A DNA stretch of 64,000 bases, from the NCBI GenBank assembly GCA_018389105.1, contig JACATO010000688.1, positions 164,001-228,000 on the forward strand, given 5' to 3'. A program made the translations under genes and the position numbers. Positions 32,901 to 45,700 of the stretch are shown piece after piece; position 1 is the stretch's first letter; each line of letters begins with the position of its first letter. Origin of the DNA: Nautilus pompilius (lineage: Eukaryota > Mollusca > Cephalopoda > Nautilida > Nautilidae). The notes below the pieces were generated by a model. That model was not told the DNA's origin and ran no database searches. It saw only the letters and a program-made list of their open reading frames with translations.

Positions 32901-35466
32901 GGCCAGAAAATTATTTAATGCCAGTTCTCCGATTTTTTTTGCCATTATGCAAGAACGACAAATGTAAAATGTCTTTAACAATGCAGTTAAGCAATTCAAA
33001 TACATTAGACAAGAAATGTTAAAAGGCATTTTAAAAAAAAACAACAAAAACAAAGTGAAGTTAAAAGATAATTGAAATTCTAAAGACAGAACTTAAAAAT
33101 TCTATTATACTGAGATGTCCATAATCTGAACTATCAAGAACCAATAATTACAATTCTATGAATGCAGCCGCAGGAAAATTACCTGGCTAATTGGGAGTAA
33201 TAGATGAAAATGAGACTGACTAATAACCATCTTATATATAAGACCATGTCATTTTCGAACAATAAGAAAAGTGAATGAATACCTGTATCACATCATTCAG
33301 AAAGTTCTATACAAAATAATACATTTGGTTTAAAAAGTATTTGAAAGACTGATAATTTCCTGACAAATGTGAAAATTGCCACAAGGTACAAAGGCTGCTT
33401 GCGAATCAACATAATTAATTACTTGAGGGGAACACAAGATCAGCGCTTGGAGTTTACTTCTTTTAAAATGAGATTTAATTGTTGGTACAGTGGAGAGGAT
33501 AAACACTGCTGAAAGGAAAAGTATCTCATCTGGAAACAGTGTCAAGAAGAAATACAGTGCGGGAACACGTTTATACATCTGGTCAGATGCCATCTAGCAC
33601 TCGTAGCCGAATTTTTTCCTCGGTTTTTACTTAAATCTTTGTTGTTGTTTATTTGAAAAACTTGACAGGTCCATTTTCAGTGACCACAGTCTTCTGGAGT
33701 TAACCCCTCGAAAACCCTGTTGCACTAGCAACGACACAGAAGCAAAACATTTTCCAACTTTTAGCAAAAAGCAATTTTCCTTCAAAATAATAAAAACAAA
33801 CACAAACGCTTCGAGAGTTTTGTTGCCGCTGTAACTGTGTGATTCTTTGGCATTAAATAATAATGAAAAAAAAGCAAAACAGGTGTCAGCAGAACGAGAG
33901 AGAAGAAGGGTATTTTGAAAAGCAGGGGCTCTCAACCTCTAGGATTTTGACTGGGGAGTACATTAGCTGATGGGCAGAACTGATTGATACTCTCAGAAGT
34001 AATCAGTCCGCCAAAGTAATACAGTCGCCCAATGACCAGCCAGATCTCCAGAATAATAACAGTGTAGCTCAGTGTGAGATAATCCTTTCACACATGCACA
34101 TTATTCTAGTGAAAATTAGCAAAGGTTAATTAATAATTAATACAGTGTATCAATTTACATTTAGATAAGTACGAACCTAAGATAATGTTGTCTAAAAAAA
34201 ACACAGAGAGATGACGACTTACACGCAAAAAAATACAAAGTAAAATGAAAAAAAAAAAAATTTTGTTAAAAGTATCTGTATCATCTTGTATCGATTTTAA
34301 TCTAACCGCCACTTTTTAGGAGAAAACTAATAGAAATTAAAAGTATTCCTGGAAAACTGGTGACCAATTAGTCAACCATTGGCTTGCCGGCCTTCCAAAC
34401 TCTCCTTTCTGTCGCATCAGCTTACCAGGAACAAGAATTTAATGGCGGAACTTGCAGCCAATGTTTGTAAGCTCACAGATCTTCTGTTAAAGGAATTTGT
34501 GGAAGAAAGCTGAAGGTGATGCCTCATATTTTACTTTTGGCAAGAATTTCACAACATTCTCATAAAAGACTACTTTTAAGAAATTCAAAGTTGTAGGCAG
34601 CAGTCGTTCATCAATATTGCAAATATAAATAATTTTTCTTCACATGATAGGCAATCATGCTTCAGAGAGTAAGTACTGTGTTGTATACATAGATTCAAAG
34701 TTCAACACTCTCACAGAAGAATTTCTTCTCTATTCTAGTAATGATACGCTGAATACATGGTGGGCTGATAATAGTGAAAAATACTAAATTATATACATTT
34801 ATTCAAAGTGGGTGCAGCATCCAGATGTTAGCATTCAAAAGGAAAATTTGAAGTCTGAAAAATGAAAACTGTGAATAGTGAAAGTTACTTTGGCAGAGTC
34901 ATGTGATGAAATACATTTTAGCTATAAACAGAGCAGCCATTTTGATCAACCATTCTTTAAGATAAAACAAAAGGAAATGATGTAAATTTTTAGTCTGAGA
35001 TAATAACATTTTGGTTAAGCCCCACATATAATAATATATATACAATCCTGTGGTGACTATTTAAGACAAAATATATTTTGGAGATTAAAAGCTGTCTAAT
35101 GCCAGCTCTCTAAAATGTTTAAATAATTAGGTTATTAAGAGGGCAGAAGGAACATAACTAGTCAGGTTTACAGACATTATGGGAAGACCAGACTCTATCC
35201 AGACATTTAAAATCACAGAAGATACAACTCCTCTCAGACCTAGAAACCTTGTATAAGGTGGTTTGATGATTTCTTGCCCACTTGTAATCAATACATTATA
35301 TATTTCTCAAGTGTAGGAGCGAAGTGTAATGCCTCCCACTACTTTACTAAAATTTGTCACACACACACACACACATTCAAAATTATGAGCAAATTTTACA
35401 ATAAATACTCATCTTCCTTTTTCAACTCTGTACTTAATGCATATGCATTATTACATAAAACAAGCA
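29987..35466. other. A/T-rich non-coding DNA
   Basis: No gene is recognised. It contains an alternating TGCATGCGTGCATGTG tract at 30781-30807, (TTTC)n at about 31136-31158, (AT)n at 32626-32640 and (AC)n at 35358-35375. The 33627-33935 minus-strand open frame (102 codons) has no recognisable domain and lies within the length expected by chance in such DNA. Confidence 0.5.
31136..31158. repeat. (TTTC)n microsatellite
   Basis: About five TTTC units. Confidence 0.85.
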
Positions 35467-35714
35467 TTAACCCTTTCCCTGCCAAGGTTTTGATAGCATT
35501 TTCATTAGCAGATTCACTTCTCCATTGACAGATGCTTTAGAATTCCACCCCCCCAAGGGGGCATTTGCCACATGCTTAAACTAATGATGTCCGGTGCTAC
35601 TGACCGGCCATCTATCGAGTGACACGAAAACTACCTTAGATCGGTGATCTCAGACTTTGGCAATTAGTGGGACCATTGATTGGAGATCTCCAGCTTTGAC
35701 AGGAAGAGAGTTAA
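35467..35714. mobile_element. piggyBac-like MITE with TTAA target sites
   Basis: TTAA stands at both ends (35467-35470 and 35711-35714). The ends inside it are CCCTTTCCCTGCCAAGG on the left and, on the complementary strand, CTCTCTTCCTGTCAAAGC on the right, an inverted repeat of about 18 bases with a few mismatches. The CCCTTTCCCTGCC form and the TTAA duplication are characteristic of piggyBac-group MITEs. The 240-base interior has no coding capacity and includes a CCCCCCAAGGGGGC hairpin. It would need a transposase from elsewhere to move. Confidence 0.75.
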
Positions 35715-36901
35715 AAACCATATAATCTACTAAGTGTGACACTGTCATCACGTCAAGTTTTTCATTAAAAAGTAAACTCATTTCTTTTGAAAGTAGTTCC
35801 AAAGTTAACTAAAACTGGCTGGGCCTTTTTCCCATGACTCTTCATTTTATGGCTTCCAACACAAGTGGAATGGGATTTAGACCTGCTAATTGAGAGGGGA
35901 TCACACTGTTAAGTAGTCTTTGATTCTTTTCTGGTATGGTATTATGTACTGAGTTTTGCCGTGTCCCTTTGATCATCATCTTATTGAAATATGAGCTAAT
36001 CACCTTTGTTACAATGTCCTTGATGGAATTACATAACATTGTAAAAATAGTGAGATATATCTCTAGAATTCCCATGCTGATTTATTAAGTCACTACTCAA
36101 ATAACCAGCAAAACCACCACATACTTTCAAATTTCCACTATCATGCTCAATCGTGGGACAAATGTTTTTCTTTAGTCTTTCTTCTACCATACTGTTAGCC
36201 CAGTGAGGACACTTTTTTTTATTATTATTATTACCACATCTAAGCAAGGGGTTTCTAGCTGCTACTCAGCTAACCGACCCAACCTCTCTTTATTGGAAGA
36301 GAATGAGATGCTGACTGCTGCAAATAAATTGTGGTCATTAATTGTTTATTTTTCACAAAATGGTTTGTTCTAGACCATTAAACCAGCAAACTAACTTCTT
36401 GTTTCAAGGTTTTCATTTTTCTTCCTGAGCCCTTTTAGTTCATGGCTGACCTGCAGTTTAATTAATTCTGTAAATGGTTGTCTGCGCACCATCTTGTGTA
36501 ACTCCAACTTCCTCCATAATTTTCATTGTTGATAACGGCCCTGTGACCAGTAACTCAGCCCTTCCTGTTTCATATGTAAGTTTGCTTTTAAGTATGATTT
36601 TCATCTGCCGAAAACAAAGCAATCACAATCCTTATCTATGATGATGATTAGCATTTTGAAAAGATCATAGCATAAGTTAATAATTATTCAAACTAACTAT
36701 AAGAAACGATATTGGATAAATACTATAACATCATACTTTCAATATGAATTAAATTTAACATTCATAGAAATTATTGCTAAGTTTATAATTATGCAAAAAA
36801 GTTTGATATTACAAGAAAATCATAACTAATAGTTTTTAAGTTCTGATGTGTAGTTAAACATATATTTTTGTTTCTTTTTCTTGCTTATATAATGCATTTT
36901 C
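35715..36901. other. A/T-rich non-coding DNA
   Basis: No gene is recognised. Two overlapping minus-strand open frames (35842-36075 and 36029-36247) have no recognisable motif. Confidence 0.5.

Positions 36902-36957
<56 letters not shown>
36902..36957. repeat. (AAT)n microsatellite
   Basis: Eighteen or so uninterrupted AAT units over 56 bases, the longest trinucleotide repeat in the window and likely to vary in length between individuals. Confidence 0.95.
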
Positions 36958-36958
<1 letters not shown>

Positions 36959-39900
36959 GTGTTGAAGAAATAGAGGAGAGTTTTCATATAGAGTGCTTGT
37001 AATTTTGAACATCAGTGTATATAGATTTATGGATATTCCTTAAACTTGAATATTGTGTAAAGTATGGCTATTTGCCTCATTATCATGCTGTATTATGTCA
37101 CACATGGATATTTCCAATACAAGCTACGGTGGTTTTGTGCTTCCTTATAACCACTATACTATAAATACATCCCAAACACGAGAGCATTCTATAAGGTGTG
37201 ATAACATGCTTCTGAAATCTGAGAGCCTTGTATAAGCTATTTTATCTTTTTATCAATGTATAACCACTAGATTATGCCACATGATAACAACAAATAGGAA
37301 AAGGAGTGTGCAGATGCACGCACACGTTGACTGATGCTCTTTAAATTTGAAAGAAATGTGGCAGGGGGGATAATTGCCTGCATGATCCCTGACCATAATA
37401 CTTCACCCATCAAGCATCACTCGGGCCTTATTATGTCTACATCTCTGGAACTCCCAAATGGCTTTCAGTTAACCCATTTCTCACTAAAGGTAGTTGTGCA
37501 TGAATACTCCTGCACGTTTACTCACACTACCACACTCAAAAGAATTTCAATTTTAAGTAAACATGAACACCTTAAAGCATTACCTTATATATAACCAAAC
37601 AAAGCAGATTGGCAATTTAAAAAAAAAGAAGAAAAGCAATTACTCTGACTGTTCACACAGCCCTGATTTCAAATTAAAAACTATCATATATTGATTCCCC
37701 CCGTCACCCTGGCGCTGTCTTGACATTCTAACCAAGGTGCAGCCGTAAGCGCACGACACCGCCAAACAGATGAAAGAACCGCCATGCTGCAGTAGTAAAG
37801 ATTTTCTGGCTGGAAGTTGGTCGAGACAACATCAGCGGTAAAAATGTCAAAAAGAAGATCGTCAGACTTCATCTGAACTTCAGTCTGTTTTATACAAACC
37901 AACTGTGCCGTCACAAAAGGTCTAATAATCTCCAACATCAACAGAGGATGCAGACCTCTGGCTTCTGGGCTGGCAGCGTTTTCTCAGCTCAGTCTGGTAC
38001 TTTGATTTACAATGGGCTGGCTTGAAAAAATAATACAAAAAATTTTGATACAACGATAGATTCTCGCGCAGTTGCTATAAACCAATACTGGATGGTGATA
38101 CTTATTTGTATGTTTCAGAATTATGGAACAGCGCAAAGCCCTGGCAGGTAACAAAATAAAACATGCATTATAGCCATATTTTCAACTACTTAACATATCA
38201 AAACAAACAAAAAAACCAAAATGAGGAATATTCAGACAATACATGCATTATATTTTCCATTCTACAATCATAATGTGCACTTGTGAAGAAAAGCAAGTAA
38301 CAAGAAATGTTTATTTTGATTAAGAGATGTACTATTTTGTATCTTTTTTTCTCTCTCATAATTGCACATATTTTTGTCTCTTTCATTATAAAAAAAACTG
38401 CTTACAGTTTGCGTGTTGTTATCGTGATGGTCATGGAAATGAACCTGTCAAAGACATTGAGAGTTTGGTGTAAAATAATGAGAGTGGGGTAGACAGACAG
38501 GGAGAACAAAGAGAAATGGTCTGGTAGTAATATTCTTAAGCTTAGTCCACTCTTAGTCAAACACTGTTTTATTGGTGGAAAAGTACAGCCAAAACGCAGG
38601 TACGCAGGCTTCCTTCATTACCTGCATAAGACCCATACACAACGTTTTACTTGGAAGCATGAAGTACAGGACATCAATGATTGCAAAAATCTAGCATAAT
38701 AACTTCATCTAGGATAAATCAATTAATGCATCATTGATTTAATTAGCACGTGTTTGACTATATTTTGCTTTTGCTAATGAAAGCCACTTAAAAAAAAAAC
38801 AAAACAAGCAAAAACACTGATAGCTTCTACCAAATGAATCCTTGATAAGCACAGGGTTAATCCCATTATATAAAAAAGTCAATTTTCTCGCAGTCACTAA
38901 ACCAAGTCAATGTGTGGCCCTTTATCTCTAGTGTTTTCTGATATGTTTTTTTTTTTTTTTTTAAAGACCAAAATAAAACCAGTTCCATCAATCTACTAGC
39001 ATCACATTTTCTTATTCTCAGTGTGATCTTGCGATACACCTTACTGCAGGTCCTGGAAAGCTAAGCCAAGTCAGGTACACAAAGCATCCCAGATCAGTGG
39101 TATTTCGGCTTACTGAAGAGAGAGATGGAGAAAGAAAATGATGGAACTTGTATCTTTTCATGACAGCTCCATAAATCTAACCATGGTATGGTTTGGTTGA
39201 TGCACCACTACAGACAGCAACATAATACACCATGAAAGTCAAAGATCTCCTTTTCCTCCCCTGATGATTTGTTTTACAGCCCACAAAAAGTATTATTACA
39301 TGTGAAGTTGTCACTACAGCAAGAAAAACCAGCAGCACACTGCTTAATACAATAAAATAGTAAGAACCATTGTAGTATTGTAAAGTGTAAGATGATTCAG
39401 CTTCTTTGAGGGGTACTTCAGAAGTCAGTAAATCCAATAGAAGGGTATTTTTGTTTGTCTTCTGATGGCATCTCAGCTTTATGCCAAATAAAATGACAGA
39501 AAAGCTTCCTAATAAAAGAATATTGATGTTGCTGGCCTAATGTGTGTCCATATTAACACTCAGCATGCTAAAGGTCTGGTTCAGCTTAGAATTATCTCCA
39601 AAAACTATGCAAATAACCTGTCATCACTTTCATACAAAAATAATATCCATTTCTTAGAACATTTCTGTTATGCAATGAACTTGCTTTTAGCAGCAGTGGC
39701 ACATCAAAACAATGCCAATACATAGTCAGAGTAAAGGATGACCAGCTATTTGCTTTGCCATCTGAGTTCAATAACAATAGTGTAGCTCTAGTGACCTGAT
39801 CTGCCATCAACAACAACAGTTTACTACTTAGCCAATCAGATCCAATCACACACACGCAGTTGGCAAATAAAGCACATCCATGTTTTGAGACAGCTGACTG

Positions 39901-40592
39901 ACCCCAGCTCTCCCTAACCCACTCAGCATATCTTAACTTCCTTGATTATTTTTATCATATGGACTAGAAACTTCAACATGGTCAGATTTGCACCTTGCTG
40001 TAAGATTTCTCAAAAAGGATTAGTTGACAAACCCTATAAACTCCTTTTTATTTCTGGGGTCAAGGCAGACAGGGTTTTCATCGAACAGCAAAGCAGTTTA
40101 AAAAAAAAAGTTGAGAGATGTGGAATAAAATAAACTATATGTATATGCGCATTATACAGGCTAGTAAATAAATGAAATCTAGCATTTTCAAGAGCAGTTT
40201 GCAGGACAAGCTAATTAATCACCATAAATCCATAACATTTACAATACTAACTATTTAGTTCACAGAACTCAGAAAGAAAGAATACAAACAAAACTGTGAC
40301 CAGAAAGCCGTCTCAATTGCCCTTAACATTTCAGACAGATCGTTTTGCTTGTTTCCAATCTTCCTGACAAACTATGGCCAGACAGATCTCATGTATTAGA
40401 ATTTTGACATTTTAACATTCTAAAAATTCCACATTTCCCTGCACAAAAAAAATTACTTCACGTTAGGTACATCCATCCGATAAAAACACAACAGTTTTAA
40501 AATGGTATCCAGCTAAATTAAAAAAAGAAAAGAAAATGGAAGCATTATTACTAATAATGCTATTTCAGAAAGCATTTTAAAATAAGTAAATA
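36958..40592. other. Mostly A/T-rich non-coding DNA with two weak coding candidates
   Basis: No gene is assigned. The minus-strand open frames at 37684-37941 (CpG-containing, 85 codons) and 39177-39536 (119 codons with two hydrophobic segments) are described as observations. A T run lies at about 38947-38963. Confidence 0.45.
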
Positions 40593-40594
40593 TA

Positions 40595-41167
40595 CAGGGT
40601 TATTCAAAAAGAATGAACCGATTTCATTACGCAATATTTTAATAAGGAAAAGCAATAGAAAACTCCAGGTGAGTCACAGGTATTCTACTCACAATCAAGT
40701 TTTATTTCCTGTCTTACAAGTGTTCAATGTGGCCACCACCTGCAGCACGGGCAACATCAGTGCGATAAGAGAATTTCTCCCAGATGCGTATCAGCATATC
40801 ACGGATCCACTGAGTTGATCGCTGTTGTTATTCGATGTTTAAGGTCATCGAGGTTAGTGGGTAGCGGTGGATCATAAACGCGATCTTTTACATATCTCCA
40901 TAAGAAAAAGTATGCTGCACCGTGACAACCAATTTTGTTTTCGCAAACTCGAGAATGCGGAATGCCTTTTGCTGAGGACTCGCCATTCTGAGGGTAAACA
41001 AACAACTGAATGTTGCCAGAGGAATGACGTGATTACAGCGCCCCTGTGGCAGCCAATCAAAACTTAGAAAGCTCCTCTTTCAAATGGTCACTGACTCATT
41101 CCATGATGATGCTTGAGAACTGAAGTAATGCGTCATGAAATCGGTTCATTCTTTTTGAATAACCCTG
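40595..41167 (-). mobile_element. Internally deleted mariner-like transposon
   Basis: Perfect terminal inverted repeats of 33 bases (starting CAGGGTTATTCAAAAAGAAT) bound a 573-base element flanked by TA on both sides (40593-40594 and 41168-41169). The interior, read on the minus strand, holds the first about 20 codons of a transposase joined directly to its last about 65 codons. This shows a deletion derivative in which the middle (including the first two catalytic residues) is lost while both ends are kept. The perfect repeats suggest a fairly recent insertion. It would depend on a full-length relative for movement. Confidence 0.9.
40714..40986 (-). pseudogene. Transposase remnant: N terminus joined to C terminus
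   Basis: ATG at 40986 (minus) starts MASPQQKAFRILEFAKTKL, the usual beginning of a mariner-like transposase whose N-terminal helix-turn-helix binds the TIR. After VVTVQ the reading jumps, out of frame, to FFLWRYVKDRVYDPPLPT, which lies just after the last catalytic residue in full-length relatives. One further frameshift at about 40805 separates INSVD from WIRDMLIRIWEKF. The C-terminal tail ends GGGHIEHL with a stop at 40714-40716. The DNA-binding, catalytic Asp and linker regions between these parts are missing, so the product is non-functional. The family is identified from both end motifs. Confidence 0.88.
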
Positions 41168-41169
41168 TA

Positions 41170-41756
41170 TAATAGTAACAAAAATCATTACAAGCCAACA
41201 AAGACCCATTTACTTACATTATCTGTGGAGAGAGACAGAGTCTGCAGTATTATGCAAGACAGTTGATGGAACTAACATCACAGTATAGTCCATATTTACA
41301 GTAAAAATAGCAAGAATCTATAATCCATGTTTTACCTGGCACTTTATTTATAAAATTCAAGTCAGATCCTTAATAATATTAATTATGGTATTATAAGGCC
41401 AATAAATAAAGTATCGCTAAAATTACACGGGGACAAGTAAAATAATAACCATTTTTCATTATAGGTTTTAACAATAAGGAAAAAAATTTTTTTTGATTCT
41501 TAGATACATTTGTATAAAATATTGTTAAATTTATTCTTACTAATATTATAAATTGGAAATTTAGAATTCTAAAACACTACCATGAGGAGAATAACTATTG
41601 ATTAATCCTAATTAAAAATAAAATGTCTAGCAGTTTTAGGCTGGTTAACAACATATTTTGGAACAAAGTTGACTGTTTGATGAAAATAATTTTGAACTAT
41701 GTGTTAAATATGCTTGCATTTTTTATTCTAGTTAATCTGCTACTTCATAAATTTAT
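41170..41756. other. A/T-rich non-coding DNA
   Basis: Nothing recognisable between the deleted mariner-like element and the Tc1-type end. Confidence 0.5.
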
Positions 41757-41824
41757 TATTTTAACCAGGGAGTTTAAAGCAACATGCATAGCTTAGTTTG
41801 TCCCAAACTTTTGGCTGGTAGTGT
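41757..41824 (-). mobile_element. Tc1-type transposon end fragment
   Basis: On the minus strand this starts TACACTACCAGCCAAAAGTT and continues TGGGACAAAC, the form of a Tc1-type terminal inverted repeat beginning next to TA. No transposase or opposite end was found nearby, so this is a solo end or a badly decayed copy. The inner boundary is approximate. Confidence 0.5.
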
Positions 41825-42453
41825 ATATAATGTAAAACCTTTATGCAAAGTGACAAAAACTGAAACTCAGTGAGTACGAACTCGGATGTCACTGAAAGGT
41901 GAAGAAGAGTAAAGTATGAAACATTTTGATTTTGAAAAAAAAAAGCACCAAAGAAACAGTACTTTAAAGATGCCATCTTCTTTTTAGCTCTTCTGAAGTG
42001 AGAGTAAAAATGTTATGGCGCCAAAATCCAAAGGAACCTCAACAACTTTCTTGAAGTGATGCAGACAAACTGTATGACTACATTTCTGGAGAACAATAGA
42101 GCAATGTCCAATAGCTTTTGGTTCTGCACATCTCCTAGGAAGATGGAAGCCATGCTCTTTGCAAATATATTTGCTTTGCTCACACAGCCTGTTGCCATAT
42201 AAGTAGACAGTGTAAATTACTATGTTATCACAGTTTCAGCCTAAACCTTACAATAGTGCAATATCACAACAAACTAATCCACCAGGTGTCAGTCAGGTAG
42301 GTGGGTAGGTAGTAAGCACAGATAAGATACATTGTCTATGTCATCGAAACAGAACTGCAAATAAGTTTACTGGAAAGAGGGATTAATGCTTTAAGTTGCA
42401 TTTTTTGTCCTTTCTATATCTTTATTTAGTTGCACAGTTTCAGCTAGATTTCT

Positions 42454-42714
42454 TTAACCCTAGACCTTCCTGCAATGCAATGGAAAATGAGAAATAAGTG
42501 GGAAAATACCTCTGATGCCTTAGCAGTCTTGGGCAAAATAAATTTTCAATTTTTCAATTGGTTAAAACTCCTGTTTGTATCATCCAAAGCTGATATACTG
42601 ACAACCAGTATAGTGCGTAATGTGCTTTGGGGGGGGTCACTTCACTGATGACTAGCATGCTAAGCAATTGCTGGTGGGAATCAATATAGTGAGTACCGAC
42701 AGGACTAGGGTTAA
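42454..42714. mobile_element. Second TTAA-flanked piggyBac-like MITE
   Basis: TTAA at 42454-42457 and 42711-42714 flank ends that read CCCTAGACCTTCCTGC on the left and CCCTAGTCCTGTCGG on the complementary strand at the right, a short inverted repeat. The interior is about 250 bases, non-coding, with a GGGGGGG run near 42630. The end sequence differs from the MITE at 35467-35714, so it belongs to a different subfamily. The short imperfect repeat makes this weaker than the first. Confidence 0.55.
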
Positions 42715-45700
42715 CCTCGTATACCATGTGACAGCTTAATTTCACCACATCTGTACAATGAAAAGAAACACAACAACAAAAATTTAAGATATATTTTTGA
42801 TTTGGCACCAAAACGGACTGTAATGCAGAATCTCAGATTCACTGCAGCTGATGTATGGTAATATCTTATTGCATTAAATGTATTCACTATTAAGGTGCAA
42901 TTGGTTATACTATAAATACAAAAATGTAAATGCCTAACAACAAAAAACCCATGCAAGTCAACATTCAATGCAAGACCGAACTTGCATATTTTTTTTTTTT
43001 TTTTGCACTTACTCTATTATTCTCTGAGATACCTACCCACACCTTCATGCTGCCACCTTTCCTATCCATATGGTCTTATCACATTACATTTATCATCTTC
43101 CATGAAAGTGCATCCAAGCATCCGTGCAAATGAATATGATTAAAAAACAACAACAAACTTATAGGATACAAGAAGTCTGAGGCTCCATGCTTCTGTAATG
43201 CTGGCCTGGTCATCCTTTCACAGAACATCTGTTCTTGTGGCTGGAATCAATGTCTTCCAGGTGACAGAGAACAATAGGCTAGTTTATATAACATCTGGCT
43301 GTCCTGATCACAGTTTTGCTTGTGCTAGTCCTTGAAACTCATTGTGACACATTACTAATTATGAAGTGGACAAGTGAGTCCATTCATCACATCATGTATT
43401 AACAAGCCAGCTCCCACCATCCCCAGGGCCAAAGGTTCTCACCCAGCGACATGGGCAGTTCTTGCACTTGTAAAGCCAGCATTCATTTCTCCCTGACTCA
43501 CAAATATGACTGTTGAAAATTATGAGAATTAATCTTACTACTTTGTAAATCTACTAAACTGCTGTTGGCGCAATCTTTCGGCTGATATTTGCCATACAAA
43601 ATAAGGAACAGTGGCCAGTGGAAAGATTTAAAATAAAAGGTTCCAGCATTTGTGAAAAAAGGGCAGATGGAGGGTTCTCCTTAGAACAGGGTCCAGAAGG
43701 CGGAGGAATCTTTTTTGACATACACTATGGAGATGGAGACATGAACCTCCTCCCCCTTGGAACCCTGACTCCCATCAATCTAACTTAGAAAATAACGATG
43801 TTAGATGCCTCCATACTCCTGTGACTGGACAGAATAAACAAACAAAAAACCCTTAAATAAAACAGTGTTTAACTGAACAGATGAAAGTAAATATTACTCC
43901 ATACTTTTTTCCTCATTTGATGAAATCATGGCAGAGAGTTTATATAACAAATTTGGATCAATCAAAGATATGACAAATTTAACTGCAAATAAAAAATGCT
44001 GAAGTTAGGGCAATCAATGTTGTAACTTCTAATTAATTAGTAAGTTGCACTGAGGAATTTTCGTTTAGAATAAGACAGTAGTTGCCTTGTTTTATGCATG
44101 AAGTCTAACACAGAATCACAGATAAGCTGTTGGTTTATGCAAATTCCATCTTTTATCAACTACTAGCAAATTTCTGTAGAGAAAAGAATTCTTTGAACAA
44201 TCACAATTCAGCAGTATTTACTTTTCATCAATGATGCAATAGTAATTTCTAGAATAGCAGAATTTACCAAATTTCTTATGCAACAATCCACCCTTACACT
44301 GCCACGGAGCTTGGCAACATTAACAACACAAAGAGGAGGAAGATAAAGGTATCTCATTATTATCATCATCATAATGTATCAGTACGTAAAAAAAAAAAAC
44401 AACGCAAATATATAAGGAAAAATAATAAAATTCATTTTAAATATTATACATATTCCAGTTACAACTACTTAATTTTAATCAATTAAAAAAGACAAACAAA
44501 ATAAATTCTTGCAGTGGACTTTCAATAATTCAGACAGACAGAGGGCTCAGGGAATCTCTATTGTTAAACATTAACTGTCATCACTTGAAGTGGCCTTGGG
44601 TTGATGAAGAAGGTCAGTGATTAGAAATTTTTCTTTTGTTTAAGGAATTCCATGTACTGAAGGCATGTCAGGAACTCCTGACTAACATTAAGGAATGTCA
44701 CTTCCAGCCAGTCAAGGAGATCACTACACTGCAGATTTACCTCAAACTATCTGGCAAACTGGAATGAACTTTTCGCCAAACGAGTCCAATTAACATAATG
44801 TATACTTTTACGATTTACAGTCTTGGGAAAGTAAATTAATCAGTGAAAATAGCCAATGAATAATTAATATACCACCATGGTCTCAAAATTACTGTATTTC
44901 TCCACAGCAGAACTCTCATTCTACATACATACATAGGCAAGCATTATCAAACCTAACTAATACTTGCAGCTTAAACATTTGGACAGGCAGCTGAGTGAAA
45001 AGTTGTCAATGTTCCAAGCAAACAGATACCAATTCTCCCATCGGAGTATACTACAAATGGTAGGTTGCCAGGTATTGTGTTTTTTCTTTGCTACTCTAAA
45101 ATAGAATTAAAAAATTAAAATGTATGTAAGCTCAAACAGTTAAAGAAAAAACCTAAAACTTTATTTCAACTATGATAAATTAAATACTAAGTTAGTTTAT
45201 TCTTTGAGCAAGCAAGCAGACAGAAATTAATTTTCTCATGTAGAAGCAAAGTGATAACATGCAGAGCGCTACATTTGAAAACTAAGCTCCATATTAAAAA
45301 AAAATAATGGAGGCACACGTGAAAACTGGCAGAAATTAAGCTTCAACACAATAAAGCATTCATGAAAACACTGTTCACCATTGCACATCCGCAGCTTCAT
45401 TGCATGATTGCTAGTTAGGGCCTTATATGGATGGATATATGGCATAAGTATAAAGTGCAGTGTCTAAGGTGTTTCTCTCCTGCTTATAAAATATGATTTC
45501 ACATTGTAAGAATAATGTTATTTATCCGTATCTTCATAGTACATACTCGTTTAAATACCAACACATTGACAAGACACTGTGTGAGAGAGAGTTCCTGGAC
45601 CAAAAAGGATTTTAAATATAAATATTACTTTGTTTGGCCAGGTGTGGAAATGGTTTAACTTTCTAATTTTGGTAGATTCCATTATTAGTTTTGTTTGTTT

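Noticed and set aside
33627-33935. 102-codon minus-strand open frame
   Set aside because: Phe/Ser/Leu-rich translation typical of A/T-rich DNA, no domain and no splice signals that give a convincing exon.
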